64,000 bases of DNA from an uncultured Sinobacteraceae bacterium (lineage in GTDB: Bacteria > Pseudomonadota > Gammaproteobacteria > Nevskiales > Nevskiaceae): assembly GCA_903822975.1 (NCBI GenBank), contig CAIJRD010000012.1:248001-312000 (forward strand), written 5' to 3'. Of the stretch, positions 9,864-21,831 are shown piece by piece. Under the pieces are notes generated by a model. That model was not told the DNA's origin, did no database searches, and was given only the letters and a program-made list of their open reading frames with translations. Both the position numbers and the translations under genes were made by a program. Every line of letters begins with the position of its first letter. The first letter of the stretch is position 1.

Positions 9864-11111
9864 TCAAAACCGCTGCGGCGAATACGGTGCGAGATCGAGC
9901 GAGGGCTTGCGCCCGGTCAGCAATTCCGAGATCAGCAGCCCGGTCACCGCCGACAGGCTGATGCCGAGCATGCCGTGACCGGTGGCTAGCGTGAGGTTGG
10001 ACAGTTTCGGCGCCCGCCCCAGGATCGGCAGGTCGTCGTAGGTCATCGGCCGCCAGCCGTACCACTCTTCCTCGATCTCCGGTCCCACAGGCTCGTGCAA
10101 ATACTCCGCCGCGCCGCGCGAGAGTGCGGCGAGCCGCATGCGATTCATCGTCCGGTCGAAACCCGAAAACTCCATCGTGCTGCCGAGCCGGTAACCGCTG
10201 CCCCAACTGGTCACGCAGACGTTGCGCTCTTTCAGCACCAGTGGAATCAGCGGCGCCGCCTTGGGCCGCGCATAGGTGATCGAGTACCCCTTGCCCGGTT
10301 GAATCGGCAGCTTCAGATCGAGTTGCGCACCGACCAGCGGCGACCAGGCGCCGAGCGCGAAAACGACTTCGTCGCCGGCGTAGTCGCCGCACGCCGTCCG
10401 CACCCGCTGCAGCCGACCGGCCTCAACCTCAAAACCTTCGATTGATGTGTGCTCTTCGATCAGGCCACCGGCTTCGCGGACCGCACGCGCCAGTTCCGCC
10501 AAGTACTTGTTGGGGCGCAGGCGCGCATCGCCCGGATGAAAATGCGCGCCGACGATGCTGTCGTTGAGCGCCGGCTCGCGCTGACGCGCCGTGGCGCCGT
10601 CGAGCGTTTCGACGCGCACGCCAACTTCGCGCAACAGCGTGGCCTCGCTGTGCGAAGCCGCGAAGTTTTGCGTGTCGCGATAGACGTAGAGCGTGCCGCT
10701 GTCTTCGAACTCGCATTGCAGCTGCTCGTCGCGGATCAGCTCGCCCAAAAGCTGGCGCGAGCGCAGCAGCAGTTTGGTCTTGATGCGCGCGGTGGCGATG
10801 AAGTCGCGCTCGTTGCAACGGCCGGCGAAGTGCAGCAGCCACAGCAACAGCGTCGGATCGAGTCGCGGCTGCACGTACAGCGGCGCGTCGCGCTTGAGCA
10901 TCCATTTCAGACCCTTGGCGACCGTACCAGGCGCTGGCAGCGGCAGGTGACTCGGCGTGATGGTGCCGCAGTTGCCGTGCGAGCTGCCGCTACCGGCGGT
11001 CTTGGCTTCCAGCACCGTCACGCTACGGCCCGCGCGCAATAGAAATAACGCGCAAGCCAGACCGATGACGCCACCGCCGAGAACCAACACATCGCTGCGC
11101 GCCGGCTGCAT
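9864..11111 (-). CDS. FAD-dependent D-amino-acid dehydrogenase (DadA-like)
   Basis: Flavoprotein of the DAO/DadA family, 415 residues. It opens with the FAD-binding VLVLGGGVIGLACALFLLRAG, then SSHGNCGTITPSH, and near the end carries YGWRPMTYDDLPILGRAP and GHGMLGISLSAVTG, all characteristic of DadA-type enzymes that oxidatively deaminate D-amino acids and pass electrons to the respiratory chain. The exact substrate is not certain; no alanine racemase gene is adjacent. ATG 11111 is preferred because GAGG stands nine bases ahead and the FAD motif then begins at residue 6; starts at 11120 and 11150 are possible. It is divergent from glnE. Confidence 0.87.
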   Translation of the reverse strand: MQPARSDVLVLGGGVIGLACALFLLRAGRSVTVLEAKTAGSGSSHGNCGTITPSHLPLPAPGTVAKGLKWMLKRDAPLYVQPRLDPTLLLWLLHFAGRCNERDFIATARIKTKLLLRSRQLLGELIRDEQLQCEFEDSGTLYVYRDTQNFAASHSEATLLREVGVRVETLDGATARQREPALNDSIVGAHFHPGDARLRPNKYLAELARAVREAGGLIEEHTSIEGFEVEAGRLQRVRTACGDYAGDEVVFALGAWSPLVGAQLDLKLPIQPGKGYSITYARPKAAPLIPLVLKERNVCVTSWGSGYRLGSTMEFSGFDRTMNRMRLAALSRGAAEYLHEPVGPEIEEEWYGWRPMTYDDLPILGRAPKLSNLTLATGHGMLGISLSAVTGLLISELLTGRKPSLDLAPYSPQRF

Positions 11112-11356
11112 CAACAGCATCCTCGCAACGGGATGACGCCAGCTCGCCATCGCCGGATTGCGTCCGGTCGAGCGGCTACCCGTGCGATCTCCCGCGCGCC
11201 TGCAGCCCCGTGTCCGCGAACGATGAATGTCGCGGTAATGTGTGGCGCAACCAGTCGCCTGACGGAATGCACGCTCGGTTTTTTGATCGGGGTTCTGGGC
11301 GGGATTCTGGGCGGGATCGACATCGAATTATTGTCGCATCGCCGCCCCCTGCCTGC

Positions 11357-14218
11357 ATGTCTGCGGCGGCGCTAAACTACGGCAGCATTCGCCGTCGGCG
11401 AGCCGCCATTTTCGGTAACGCCTTGACCTCGCTTCCGCCCGCTGTCGCCGATCTGCTCGCACCTGCACATCGTCCGCTGTTCGAACGCGTGCTGCAGGCC
11501 AGCCCCTGGCTGGCGCAAGTCCTGCAGCAGCAACCGGACTGGGCACATGCGCTGCTGCGTTCCGACCGTTGGCGCGAAGCAGAACCGCTCACCGCGCCGC
11601 AGCAGATCGACGCAGCGCTCGCCGAATGCAGCGACGAAGCCAGCTGGATGCGCGCCCTTCGACGCCTGCGCAATCGTCGCTTTGCGTGTATCGCACTGCG
11701 CGACCTTGCCGGCCTCGCGCCACTGCAGGAAACGCTGCAGCAACTCTCCGATTTCGCCGACGCGGCGGTGCAGGCGGCCACGCAGCGGGCGATGCGCGTG
11801 CTCGAAGCGCAATTCGGTACGCCGCGTCAGACCGATGGCCGCCGCGCACAACCGATCGTGCTCGGCATGGGCAAGCTCGGCGGCGGCGAGCTGAATTTCT
11901 CGTCCGACATCGATCTGATTTTTGCCTACACCGATCGCGGCGAAACCGACGGCGCGCGCAGTCTCAGCAACGAGGAATTCTTCGTGCGCCTGGTGCAGCA
12001 GGTGGTCAAGCTGTTGGCGCAGCGCACACCGGACGGTTTCGTATTTCGCGTCGACACAATGCTACGGCCGTTCGGCAGCGCCGGTGCGCCGGCACTGTCC
12101 GTCGACGCGATGGAAAGTTACTACCAGAGCCATGGCCGCGAGTGGGAACGCTACGCGCTGATCAAAGCGCGTCCGATCGCCGGCGATCTCGCAGCCGGCA
12201 GCGAGTTGCTGAATGTGCTGCGGCCGTTCGTCTATCGCCGCTATCTGGACTTCAACGCACTCGGCAATCTGCGCGACCTCAAACAGCGCATCGACGAGGC
12301 CGCTGCCGTGCACGGCGCCGACGACGATCTGAAGCTCGGACCCGGCGGCATCCGTGAACTCGAGTTCATCGTGCAGTTGTTCCAGTTGACGCGTGGTGGT
12401 CAGGAAGCGCGGCTGCGCGATCCACGCCTGCGCACCGTGCTCGCGCGGCTCGCGGATGCCGGCCTGCCAAGCAGCAGCGTCGCCGCGCTCGATCGCGCTT
12501 ACGTCTACCTGCGTCGCTGCGAAAATGCGGTGCAGATGTATGCCGACGAACAGACCCACAAGCTGCCGCAGAGTGAGGCGGCGCGCACTGCGCTGTGTGC
12601 CGCGCTGCAAGCGCCTGACTGGCAGGCACTGCTTGGCGAACTCAATCCGCATCGCGAATTCGTGCGCGCCGAATTCGAGCGACTGTTCAGCGATAGCGCT
12701 GCCAGCGACGTTGCGCCGCACACGATCGAACGGCTGTGGGACGTCGAATCCGCGCAACTGACCGAGCGTTTGCAAGAACTCGGTTTCAGGCGCGATCCGC
12801 AAGCGCTCGCACAGGTGTTCGACGCGCTGCGCGATTCCGGACTGGTGCGGCGCCTCGACGAACAGGCACACCGGCGGCTGCGCGCGGTGATCGGTCTGCT
12901 GGCGGAAGCTGCCCTACGGCAAGACGATCCGGATACCGCGCTGCTGCGCACGCTGCAGGTGATCGGTGCGCTGGCCGGTCGCGGCACTTATCTCGCGCTG
13001 TTGCGCGAGAGTGCGACCGCGCGTCTGCAACTGGTGCGCCTGACCGCGTCTAGCCCGTGGATCGCCGATCTGCTGGCGCAGACGCCGTCCCTGCTCGACA
13101 CGCTACTCGACGAACGCCTCGCCGCCGACGCGCCGCAGCGCGAAGAACTGCAGCGTGCACTCGCCGCACGTGCGGCGGGGATTGGCGACGACATCGAAGA
13201 GCAGATGGATTTGCTGCGTCGCTATCGCCAGGAGATGACGCTGCGTATCGCCGCCGCCGATCTTGCCGGCAGCCTGCCGCTGGTGCAGGTCAGCGATCGG
13301 CTCACCTGGCTCGCAGAGGCGATCGTCGCGCAGGCGCTCAACTTCGCATTGGCGCCGATCGAACAGCAATACGGCGCCCGCAGTCGCGACGACGGCAGCC
13401 GCGCCGAATTCGCGGTGATCGCTTATGGAAAATTCGGCGCGATCGAACTCGGCTACGGATCGGACCTCGATCTGGTGTTCGTCTACGACGCCGCCGACGG
13501 CAATGACGACGCCAACGACAACCGCAGTGCGCGCAACCTGTCGGCGATGGACTTCTTCGCGCGCGTCGCCCAGCGCACGGTGCGTCTGTTGGCGGCGATG
13601 ACCAGCGCCGGCCGCGCCTACGAAATCGATCTGCAACTGCGACCCAGCGGCAATTCCGGACTGGTCGTCACCAGCCTCGCCGGCTTCGCGCGTTACCAGC
13701 GCGAAGCCGCGTGGACCTGGGAACATCAGGCGCTGCTGAAAGCACGCCCGGTCGCGGGCGACGCGGCGCTGTGCGACGCGATTGCGGCAATCCGAATCGA
13801 AGTGCTGCGCCGCCCGCGCGACGCAGCGAAGCTGCGCGCCGAAGTGCGCGAGATGCGCGCGAAAATGCGCACCAGCCTGGAAAAGAAAATCAGCGGCCGC
13901 TGGGACGTAAAGCAGAGCGCCGGTGGTCTGATCGATGCCGAGTTCATCACGCAGTATCTGTGTCTGCGCGACGCCGCGCGACTGCCGCAACTGCTCGAAT
14001 TCACCGACAACTGGCGCCAGCTCGAAGCACTCGCGCAGGCGGGCTGCATCGCCACCAGCGACCGCGACGCAATGCTCGCCGCCGAGCGCACCTATCGAGG
14101 GTTTCTGCATCGCCGCTCGCTGCAACAACAAGATGCGACGGCCGATCAGGCACAATTTGCAGATGAGCGCGCGGCGATCGCCACGCGATGGCAAGCCTGG
14201 CTGGAGAAAGATTCGTGA
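11357..14218 (+). CDS. glnE: Bifunctional glutamine synthetase adenylyltransferase/adenylyl-removing enzyme
   Basis: GlnE adds AMP to, and removes it from, glutamine synthetase in response to PII. About 953 residues against 946 in E. coli. The two nucleotidyltransferase domains are plain: N-terminal adenylyl-removing [20 protein letters not shown] and C-terminal adenylylating [20 protein letters not shown], each with the paired aspartates; each is followed by its helical regulatory domain. The start is unsure: ATG 11357 gives a family-like length, a TTG at 11423 would also fit, and neither has a good ribosome site; longer versions add low-complexity Arg-rich residues. The stop codon overlaps the GTG of hldD (GTGA, 14215-14218), so the two are translationally coupled. 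Confidence 0.95.
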   Translation: MSAAALNYGSIRRRRAAIFGNALTSLPPAVADLLAPAHRPLFERVLQASPWLAQVLQQQPDWAHALLRSDRWREAEPLTAPQQIDAALAECSDEASWMRALRRLRNRRFACIALRDLAGLAPLQETLQQLSDFADAAVQAATQRAMRVLEAQFGTPRQTDGRRAQPIVLGMGKLGGGELNFSSDIDLIFAYTDRGETDGARSLSNEEFFVRLVQQVVKLLAQRTPDGFVFRVDTMLRPFGSAGAPALSVDAMESYYQSHGREWERYALIKARPIAGDLAAGSELLNVLRPFVYRRYLDFNALGNLRDLKQRIDEAAAVHGADDDLKLGPGGIRELEFIVQLFQLTRGGQEARLRDPRLRTVLARLADAGLPSSSVAALDRAYVYLRRCENAVQMYADEQTHKLPQSEAARTALCAALQAPDWQALLGELNPHREFVRAEFERLFSDSAASDVAPHTIERLWDVESAQLTERLQELGFRRDPQALAQVFDALRDSGLVRRLDEQAHRRLRAVIGLLAEAALRQDDPDTALLRTLQVIGALAGRGTYLALLRESATARLQLVRLTASSPWIADLLAQTPSLLDTLLDERLAADAPQREELQRALAARAAGIGDDIEEQMDLLRRYRQEMTLRIAAADLAGSLPLVQVSDRLTWLAEAIVAQALNFALAPIEQQYGARSRDDGSRAEFAVIAYGKFGAIELGYGSDLDLVFVYDAADGNDDANDNRSARNLSAMDFFARVAQRTVRLLAAMTSAGRAYEIDLQLRPSGNSGLVVTSLAGFARYQREAAWTWEHQALLKARPVAGDAALCDAIAAIRIEVLRRPRDAAKLRAEVREMRAKMRTSLEKKISGRWDVKQSAGGLIDAEFITQYLCLRDAARLPQLLEFTDNWRQLEALAQAGCIATSDRDAMLAAERTYRGFLHRRSLQQQDATADQAQFADERAAIATRWQAWLEKDS

Positions 14219-15174
14219 TCGTAGTGACCGGAGCCGCCGGCTTCATCGGTGCCAACCTGGTGCTGGGGCTCAACGCCCGCGGCATCACCGACATCATCGC
14301 CGTCGACGATTTGAGCGATGGCACCAAGTTCCGCAACCTCGCCGAAGCCGAGATCGCCGACTATCTCGACAAGGATGAATTTCTCGCGCGCGTCGCCGGT
14401 GGCGCGCTGCCGAAGGTCGATGCGATCTTCCACCAGGGTGCTTGCTCCGCAACGACCGAATGGAACGGCAAGTTCATGATGGATGTGAACTACCGCTATT
14501 CGCAGACGCTGCTCGAGTACTGCCAGAACCAGCACGCGCCGTTTATCTATGCCTCGTCGGCCTCGGTGTACGGCATGGGCAAAGCCGGTTTTCGCGAGTC
14601 GCGCGAATGCGAGCGCCCGCTGAATGTGTACGCGTACTCGAAATTTCTGTTCGACCAGACAGTGCGCCGCGCCGGCCTCGACCAGGCGAAATCGCGCGGC
14701 AGCGGCCAAGTTGTCGGACTGCGTTATTTCAACGTGTATGGCCCGCGCGAACAGCACAAGGGCGGCATGGCCAGCACCGCGTTCCACTTCAATAACCAGA
14801 TCGAACAGGACGGCGAGTGCAAGCTGTTCGCCGGCAGCGACGGTTATGGCGATGGCGAACAGCGGCGCGATTTCATCCACGTCGACGACGTCGTGGCGAT
14901 GAACCTGTGGTTCTACGATCACGCGGAGAAATCCGGCATCTACAACTGCGGCACCGGCCGCGCGCAGCCGTTCAACGATATCGCCAAGGCGGTGATCGCC
15001 TGGCACGGCAAGGGCACGGCGAAGTACGTGCCGTTCCCGGCCAATCTGGTCGGTCGCTACCAGTCGTTCACCGAGGCCGACCACGCCAAGCTGCGGGCGA
15101 TCGGCTACGACCGCGCGTTTCTCAGCGTCGAAGACGGCGTCAAACGCTATCTCGACTGGCTGCATCAGGCCTGA
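14215..15174 (+). CDS. hldD: ADP-L-glycero-D-manno-heptose 6-epimerase
   Basis: Last step in making ADP-L-glycero-beta-D-manno-heptose for the LPS inner core. The 319-residue SDR-type epimerase has the N-terminal NADP-binding [12 protein letters not shown], the [11 protein letters not shown] segment typical of HldD, the Ser/Ala pair in YASSASVYG and the catalytic YxxxK as [12 protein letters not shown] 14215 is clear: GGAG at 14203-14206 stands eight bases ahead, and MIVVTGAAG is the usual N terminus; the ATG at 14188 would lie inside glnE with nine extra residues. With waaF and hldE it forms a heptose cluster interleaved with amino-acid genes. Confidence 0.96.
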   Translation: MIVVTGAAGFIGANLVLGLNARGITDIIAVDDLSDGTKFRNLAEAEIADYLDKDEFLARVAGGALPKVDAIFHQGACSATTEWNGKFMMDVNYRYSQTLLEYCQNQHAPFIYASSASVYGMGKAGFRESRECERPLNVYAYSKFLFDQTVRRAGLDQAKSRGSGQVVGLRYFNVYGPREQHKGGMASTAFHFNNQIEQDGECKLFAGSDGYGDGEQRRDFIHVDDVVAMNLWFYDHAEKSGIYNCGTGRAQPFNDIAKAVIAWHGKGTAKYVPFPANLVGRYQSFTEADHAKLRAIGYDRAFLSVEDGVKRYLDWLHQA

Positions 15175-15232
15175 AGCGGGCGCCGATGCAAGTCTGGCGC
15201 ACTGACCTCGCCGCGGATTCTGCGGTGCTCGC

Positions 15233-16255
15233 ATGACGGCCAGAGGCACGGCGATCCTGGTGGTCGGCCCGTCCTGGGTCGGCGACATGGTGATGGCGCA
15301 GTCGCTGTTCATGCGCCTGCGCGAGCGCGATCCCGATGCGGTGATCGACGTGCTCGCACCGGGTTGGTCGCTGCCGGTGATCGCGCGCATGCCGGAGGTT
15401 CGCAACGCCGTCGAACTGCCGTTCGCACACGGTGAACTGCAGCTCGCCGCGCGTCGCCGTCTTGGCCTCGAACTGCGCCAGGCCGGCTACGCGCAGGCGA
15501 TCGTGCTGCCGAACTCCTGGAAGTCTGCGCTGGTGCCGTTCTTTGCCGGCATTCCGCGTCGCACCGGCTACCGTCGCGAGATGCGTCAAGGCCTGTTGAA
15601 CGATCTGCGACGGCTCGACCGCGGAGTCCTCGGCCGCACCGTGCAGCAGTTCGTCGCGCTCGCCGACGATGTCGAACCGAGCACGGCGCCGATCGTGCCG
15701 ACACCGAAGCTGCGGGTCGATACAGCACGCGGGCGGCAATTGCGCGCCGAGCTTGGCCTCAGCTCCGGGCCCGCCGTCGCGCTGATGCCCGGTGCCGAGT
15801 ACGGTCCCGCAAAACAATGGCCGGCCGACTCCTACGGCGCACTGGCCAAGGATCTGGCGACCCGCGGCATCCAGAGCTGGACCCTGGGTTCGGCGAAGGA
15901 AAAGGCGCTCGGCGAACAGATCGCGTACGCCTCCGACGGGGCTGCGATCAGTCTCGCCGGCCGCACCGCGCTGGTCGATGTGATCGATCTGCTGGGCCAG
16001 GCGCAAGCCGCAGTGAGCAACGACTCGGGGCTGATGCACGTTGCCGCCGCAGTCGGAACACCGCTGGTGGCGCTCTACGGCAGTTCTTCGCCCACGCATA
16101 CACCACCGTTGTCGCGCGACGCGCAGGTGCTGTATCTGCACCTGTCGTGCAGCCCCTGTTTCGAACGAACCTGCCCGCTCGGCCACTTGAACTGCCTGCG
16201 CGGCATTGCGCCGCAGATGGTGCTGGAGCGGCTGCCCGCCGGTCTGCGCGGCTGA
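15233..16255 (+). CDS. waaF: ADP-heptose:LPS heptosyltransferase II
   Basis: GT9-family glycosyltransferase adding the second heptose to the LPS inner core at the cytoplasmic face of the inner membrane. The 340-residue protein has GPSWVGDMVMAQSLF at the N terminus, MPGAEYGPAKQWP at the start of the C-terminal half, the donor-site SNDSGLMHVAAAVGTPLVALYG, and the WaaF-specific CSPCFERTCPLGHLNCL near the end. ATG 15233 starts 58 nt after hldD. The order hldD-waaF is direct functional context: the epimerase makes the donor used here. Confidence 0.95.
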   Translation: MTARGTAILVVGPSWVGDMVMAQSLFMRLRERDPDAVIDVLAPGWSLPVIARMPEVRNAVELPFAHGELQLAARRRLGLELRQAGYAQAIVLPNSWKSALVPFFAGIPRRTGYRREMRQGLLNDLRRLDRGVLGRTVQQFVALADDVEPSTAPIVPTPKLRVDTARGRQLRAELGLSSGPAVALMPGAEYGPAKQWPADSYGALAKDLATRGIQSWTLGSAKEKALGEQIAYASDGAAISLAGRTALVDVIDLLGQAQAAVSNDSGLMHVAAAVGTPLVALYGSSSPTHTPPLSRDAQVLYLHLSCSPCFERTCPLGHLNCLRGIAPQMVLERLPAGLRG

Positions 16256-16301
16256 AAGGCCGCGCCGCGCCAGCACCACTCGGTGGCCTGGCGCACGCTC
16301 G

Positions 16302-16328
16302 TTGCTGCCGCGCGCTACGCCGTATAAT
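16302..16328 (+). promoter_or_regulatory. Probable sigma-70 promoter of ilvE
   Basis: A consensus TATAAT lies at 16323-16328 with TTGCTG at 16302-16307 (15-bp spacer, shorter than ideal). A transcript would begin about 55 nt ahead of the ilvE ATG. It separates ilvE from the upstream waaF gene. Confidence 0.6.
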
Positions 16329-16391
16329 TGCGCTCCCGCACGACTGCGGCTGAAGCATTTCCCCCTTGTTTGTTGGCAAAAGGATGCAGCG

Positions 16392-17351
16392 ATGACGACG
16401 ATGGCCGACCGCGACGGCTTTATCTGGTACGACGGTGAACTGGTGCCCTGGCGCGAGGCGACCACCCACGTCCTGACCTACACGCTGCATTACGGCGCCG
16501 GCGTCTTCGAAGGCGTTCGCGCCTACAACACGCCGAAAGGGACGGCGATCTTCCGCCTCGAGGAACACACCAAGCGCCTGTTCAACTCGGCCAAGATTCT
16601 TGGCATGAAGATTCCGTTCACGCCGGAACAGGTCAGCGAAGCACAGCTCGAAGTCCTGCGCGCGAACAAGCTGAAAGAAGCCTATCTGCGGCCGATGGTG
16701 TTCTACGGCGCCGAGGGCATGGGTCTGCGCGCCGACAACCTGAAGACGCATCTGATCGTCGCCGCCTGGACCTGGGGCGCGTATCTCGGCGCCGACAATG
16801 TCGAGCGCGGCATCCGCGTGAAGACCAGCTCGTACTCGCGCCAACACGTCAACGCCAGCCTGTGCCGCGCCAAGGCCAATGCAAATTATCTGACGTCGAT
16901 GCTGGCGCTGAACGAAGCGCTGCGCGATGGCTACGATGAAGCGGTGATGCTCGATCCGGATGGCTTCATCGCCGAGGGCAGCGCCGAGAATATTTTCCTG
17001 GTGCAGGACGGTGCGCTGCATACGCCGGACATCACCTCAGCGCTCGACGGCATCACGCGCCGTACGGTGATGCAGCTGGCCAGCGACATGGGCATCCCGG
17101 TGTATCAGCGCCGTCTGACGCGCGACGAGATGTACATTTCCGATGAAGCCTTCTTCACTGGTACCGCTGCCGAAGTGATGCCGATCCGCGAAGCCGACAA
17201 CCGCGCCATCGGCAAGGGCTCGCGTGGACCCGTCACCGAAAAGCTGCAGAAGGCCTATCACCAGCAGGTCAAGGGTGAGCGCGCCGAATATCCGCAGTGG
17301 CTGTCGTACGTGACCGAGCCAGCGGCGAAGCCGAAGAAAGTCGTCGCCTGA
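16392..17351 (+). CDS. ilvE: Branched-chain-amino-acid aminotransferase
   Basis: Pyridoxal-phosphate class IV aminotransferase that interconverts branched-chain 2-oxo acids and Leu/Ile/Val with glutamate. The 319-residue protein has the N-terminal FIWYDGELVPWREA, HYGAGVFEGVRAY, the PLP lysine in RAKANANYL (about residue 161), and EGSAENIFLV followed by DGITRRTV, all standard for IlvE. An AAGG lies ahead of ATG 16392. Its own promoter is upstream and a strong hairpin is downstream, so it looks monocistronic despite sitting between waaF and hldE. Confidence 0.96.
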   Translation: MTTMADRDGFIWYDGELVPWREATTHVLTYTLHYGAGVFEGVRAYNTPKGTAIFRLEEHTKRLFNSAKILGMKIPFTPEQVSEAQLEVLRANKLKEAYLRPMVFYGAEGMGLRADNLKTHLIVAAWTWGAYLGADNVERGIRVKTSSYSRQHVNASLCRAKANANYLTSMLALNEALRDGYDEAVMLDPDGFIAEGSAENIFLVQDGALHTPDITSALDGITRRTVMQLASDMGIPVYQRRLTRDEMYISDEAFFTGTAAEVMPIREADNRAIGKGSRGPVTEKLQKAYHQQVKGERAEYPQWLSYVTEPAAKPKKVVA

Positions 17352-17365
17352 ATCGAAACCGCGAT

Positions 17366-17408
17366 GCCGGCGCCGCCGCGACACACACAGTGTCGCGGCG
17401 GCGCCGGC
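17366..17408 (+). terminator. Long perfect hairpin after ilvE, probable terminator
   Basis: A perfect 19-bp stem (17366-17384 with 17390-17408) around a 5-nt ACACA loop, 14 nt after the ilvE stop. It is GC-rich and followed by a T-rich but not pure T stretch (GCTGTTTCATGTTT). Termination of ilvE or mRNA 3'-end protection are the likely jobs. Confidence 0.75.
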
Positions 17409-17506
17409 TCGGCTGTTTCATGTTTCATCTCGTCTGCCTCGATCGACGCGAAACACAGTTCGATTGATCGTCGATCGCCATTCAGTCTGAGCAGGAGCCG
17501 TATCGC

Positions 17507-18937
17507 ATGATCGCCAGCATTCCTGACTTCTCGCGGGCGCGCGTGCTGATCGCCGGCGACGTCATGCTGGATCGCTACTGGCAGGGGCCGACCTCGCGCA
17601 TTTCGCCGGAAGCACCGGTGCCGGTGGTGCGCGTGCAGCGCGATGAAACGCGCCCGGGCGGCGCGGCCAACGTCGCCCTGAATGTCGCCTCGCTCGGTGG
17701 CGCAGCCCATCTGCTCGGCGTCGTCGGCCGCGACGAGGCGGCGAGCAAGCTGCGTGAGGCGCTCGGCGCTCGCGCGGTGGAAGCCGATTTCGTCGAGTCC
17801 GCCGATCGTCCCACCATCACCAAGCTGCGCGTGCTGTCGCGCAACCAGCAGCTGATCCGGCTCGACTTCGAGGAATCGCTGTCGCAGATCGGCGCGTTCG
17901 ATCGCAACGCGTATCGCGAACGCTTCCGCTTCGCGCTGAACGATGCGCAAGTGGTGGTGCTGTCGGACTACGGCAAGGGCACGCTGGTCGATGTGGAGCA
18001 ATTGATTGCGGATGCGCGTGCCGCCGGCCGCGCGATCCTGATCGATCCCAAGGGCAGCGACTGGCGGCCGTATCGTGGCGCCACGCTGATCACGCCGAAC
18101 CTGTCGGAGCTCGAAGCGGTGGTCGGGCCCTGCCCGGACGAAGCGACCATTGTCGCCAAGGGCAGCAAGCTGCGTGAAGAACTCGCGCTCGAAGCGCTGT
18201 TGGTGACGCGCAGCGAGAACGGCATGACGCTGCTCGCACCGAACCTGCCGCCGCTGCATTTGCCGACGCATGCGCGCGAGGTCTACGACGTCACCGGCGC
18301 GGGCGACACCGTGATCGCGACCTTTGCGGCCGCACTCGCCGCCGGCCACGATTTTGCGCATTCGGCGCGCATCGCCAATCTCGCCGCCGGCATCGTCGTC
18401 GGCAAGCTCGGCACTGCCACCGTCAGCACCGCCGAACTCGCTCGCGCCAGTCGACGCGAGCACGAGGACGACAGCGGCGTGCTGGAGGAAGCCGAGTTGC
18501 TGGAGAAGGTCAAGGAAGCACGCCAGCTCGAACAAGTCGTGGTGATGACCAATGGCTGCTTCGACTTGCTACACGTTGGACACGTGCGTTACCTCGAAGC
18601 CGCGCGCAAGCTCGGCGATGTGCTGATCGTCGCCGTCAACGACGACGCCTCGGTGTCGCGTTTGAAAGGCCCGACGCGACCGCTGAACAAAGTGGCGGAT
18701 CGCATGCGCATGCTGGCTGCACTGAAGTGCGTCGACTGGGTGGTGCCGTTCAGCGAAGACACGCCCGCGCGACTCGTCGCCGCGGTGTTGCCCGATCTGC
18801 TGGTCAAGGGCGGCGACTACAAGCCCGAGCAGGTCGCGGGCTACGACGCCGTCAACGCCAACGGCGGCCATGTCGTGATTCTCGATTTCTACGAGGGTTA
18901 CTCGACCACCAAGATCATTGAGCGCGCGCGCAGTTAG
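17507..18937 (+). CDS. hldE: Bifunctional heptose 7-phosphate kinase / heptose 1-phosphate adenylyltransferase
   Basis: Catalyses the kinase and adenylyltransfer steps of ADP-heptose synthesis. The 476-residue protein is a true two-domain fusion: an N-terminal PfkB/ribokinase domain (about 1-320) with [17 protein letters not shown] and the catalytic [11 protein letters not shown], and a C-terminal nucleotidyltransferase domain (about 345-476) with [19 protein letters not shown] (HxGH motif) and GYSTTKII at the end. CAGGAG stands ahead of ATG 17507. The gene ends four bases from the convergent CMD-family gene. Confidence 0.97.
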   Translation: MIASIPDFSRARVLIAGDVMLDRYWQGPTSRISPEAPVPVVRVQRDETRPGGAANVALNVASLGGAAHLLGVVGRDEAASKLREALGARAVEADFVESADRPTITKLRVLSRNQQLIRLDFEESLSQIGAFDRNAYRERFRFALNDAQVVVLSDYGKGTLVDVEQLIADARAAGRAILIDPKGSDWRPYRGATLITPNLSELEAVVGPCPDEATIVAKGSKLREELALEALLVTRSENGMTLLAPNLPPLHLPTHAREVYDVTGAGDTVIATFAAALAAGHDFAHSARIANLAAGIVVGKLGTATVSTAELARASRREHEDDSGVLEEAELLEKVKEARQLEQVVVMTNGCFDLLHVGHVRYLEAARKLGDVLIVAVNDDASVSRLKGPTRPLNKVADRMRMLAALKCVDWVVPFSEDTPARLVAAVLPDLLVKGGDYKPEQVAGYDAVNANGGHVVILDFYEGYSTTKIIERARS

Positions 18938-18941
18938 CGCG

Positions 18942-19499
18942 CTAGTCGGGACGCGTTGTCGGGAATTTTGGCGCAAACGCTTCACGTTCGACACCGGTTC
19001 CGTTCACGACGAAGCTGACCGCGTGATACAAGCCTGCGAGCATCAGCAGCTCGATCAGTTGGGTTTCGTCATAGCAGGCTGACAGCTCGGCCCACAACGC
19101 ATCTTCGACTCGGCTGCTGTCGTGCAGCGCATCGGCCAGCCGCAACACCAACAGATCTTCGATCGGCCAATCCGCCGCATTGATCTGTGCGGCGGCAGTT
19201 GCATTGACTTGTGCCGGCGAAAGCTTGGCCTTCGCCGAATACACCGCGACGTGCACTCCCCACTCGTACTCTGCGCCGCAACGCGCGCAGGTGCGCAGGA
19301 TCATCAGTTCGCGTGCGCGGATCGTGATGCTGCCGCGATCGAGCAGACCACCGGCCATCATTCGCGACAGCACCCGAGGATTCCGCGCCACCGTTCGGAA
19401 CAGCGCCAAAGGCGGCGCGCCGTGCATGATGCGGTCGAAGTCCTGCTGTACTTCGCTGCTGTACGGCGGTGGTAATGGCGCGATGCGGACCTTGCTCAT
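18942..19499 (-). CDS. Carboxymuconolactone decarboxylase (CMD/AhpD-fold) family protein
   Basis: A 185-residue all-helical CMD-family protein. Visible are the conserved segment IRARELMILRTCARCGAEYEW with a CxxC-like pair (CARC) and the following GVHV, as in AhpD-type members where the motif takes part in thiol chemistry. Members range from gamma-carboxymuconolactone decarboxylase to alkylhydroperoxidase-like proteins; the real substrate is not evident. ATG 19499 has GGAG seven bases ahead, favouring it over the longer frame from 19532. It is downstream of nothing on its strand and convergent with hldE. Confidence 0.82.
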   Translation of the reverse strand: MSKVRIAPLPPPYSSEVQQDFDRIMHGAPPLALFRTVARNPRVLSRMMAGGLLDRGSITIRARELMILRTCARCGAEYEWGVHVAVYSAKAKLSPAQVNATAAAQINAADWPIEDLLVLRLADALHDSSRVEDALWAELSACYDETQLIELLMLAGLYHAVSFVVNGTGVEREAFAPKFPTTRPD

Positions 19500-19596
19500 A
19501 CGGCAACTCCAGTGCGATGGCATTGCCGGCACTGTAGCGGTTGATTCCGCGCCATGTGCAGGCCCGGCTATCGGCGCGCGCCGTCCACATCGCGCA

Positions 19597-19626
19597 CAAA
19601 AAAAGAGGCCCCGTCGCCGGGGCCTC
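19597..19626 (-). terminator. Rho-independent terminator of groESL
   Basis: Inverted repeat AGAGGCCCC/GGGGCCTCT (19603-19611 with 19618-19626), followed on the minus strand by seven T residues. It lies about 50 nt after the groEL stop. Confidence 0.93.
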
Positions 19627-19673
19627 TTGATACTGCTGCTCTACAGCGAGTGAAGCTTGAACAACCTAGGGAC

Positions 19674-21320
<1,647 letters not shown>

Positions 21321-21356
21321 TTACCTCGAAATGAATGGGATCAGGGAGCCGACGAA

Positions 21357-21644
21357 TTAGGCGAAAACCGCCATGATGTCGTCTTCGCGCAGCACGACGA
21401 GGTCGTCGCCGTCGATGCGCACTTCGGTGCCCGAATACTTGCCGATCAGGACCTTGTCGCCCTTCTTGATGTCCGGCGCCTGGGTCTTGCCGTCGTCGGT
21501 GATCTTGCCCGGGCCGACCGCAATCACTTCGGCCTTCAGCGGCTTTTCAGCGGCGGAGTCCGGGATCAGGATGCCACCGGCGGATTTCTTCTCTTCTTCG
21601 ATGCGCTTCACGATCACGCGATCGTGCAGAGGACGTAGCTTCAT
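21357..21644 (-). CDS. groS: Co-chaperonin GroES (Hsp10)
   Basis: Lid of the GroEL chamber; 95 residues with [18 protein letters not shown] at the start, the mobile loop [18 protein letters not shown] (about 17-34) and [10 protein letters not shown] at the end. ATG 21644 is supported by AGGAG eight bases ahead; a GTG three codons upstream overlaps that ribosome site and is unlikely. First gene of the groESL operon, under the promoter and CIRCE element listed below. Confidence 0.98.
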   Translation of the reverse strand: MKLRPLHDRVIVKRIEEEKKSAGGILIPDSAAEKPLKAEVIAVGPGKITDDGKTQAPDIKKGDKVLIGKYSGTEVRIDGDDLVVLREDDIMAVFA

Positions 21645-21775
21645 AACCTTCACTCCTGGTTGCAGTTAACTGGCTTTGGCTCGCAGGAGTTTGTTCGCCC
21701 TCCAAGTGGGACTGACCAGCCCATGCTGGGCATGGTCCCGTCAACCTGATCGCGCCGGACCGCGGCACGAACTTG

Positions 21776-21802
21776 TTAGCACTCTCCCGTCGAGGCTGCT
21801 AA
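21776..21802 (-). promoter_or_regulatory. CIRCE operator (HrcA-binding site) of groESL
   Basis: TTAGCACTC at 21776-21784, a 9-bp spacer, then GGCTGCTAA at 21794-21802. The consensus is TTAGCACTC-N9-GAGTGCTAA, so one half is perfect and the other has two mismatches. It lies just downstream of the -10 box and about 130 nt ahead of groES, where HrcA would block transcription at normal temperature. Confidence 0.88.
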
Positions 21803-21831
21803 TTGTTGTGGAGGCGGACCCGGGATTCAAG
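21802..21831 (-). promoter_or_regulatory. groESL promoter
   Basis: Read on the minus strand: TTGAAT (21830-21825), a 17-bp spacer, AACAAT (21807-21802). The -35 box overlaps CTTGAA (21831-21826), the sigma-32 -35 consensus, so the promoter may be read by both the housekeeping and heat-shock sigma factors. The -10 box abuts the CIRCE element. Confidence 0.6.
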
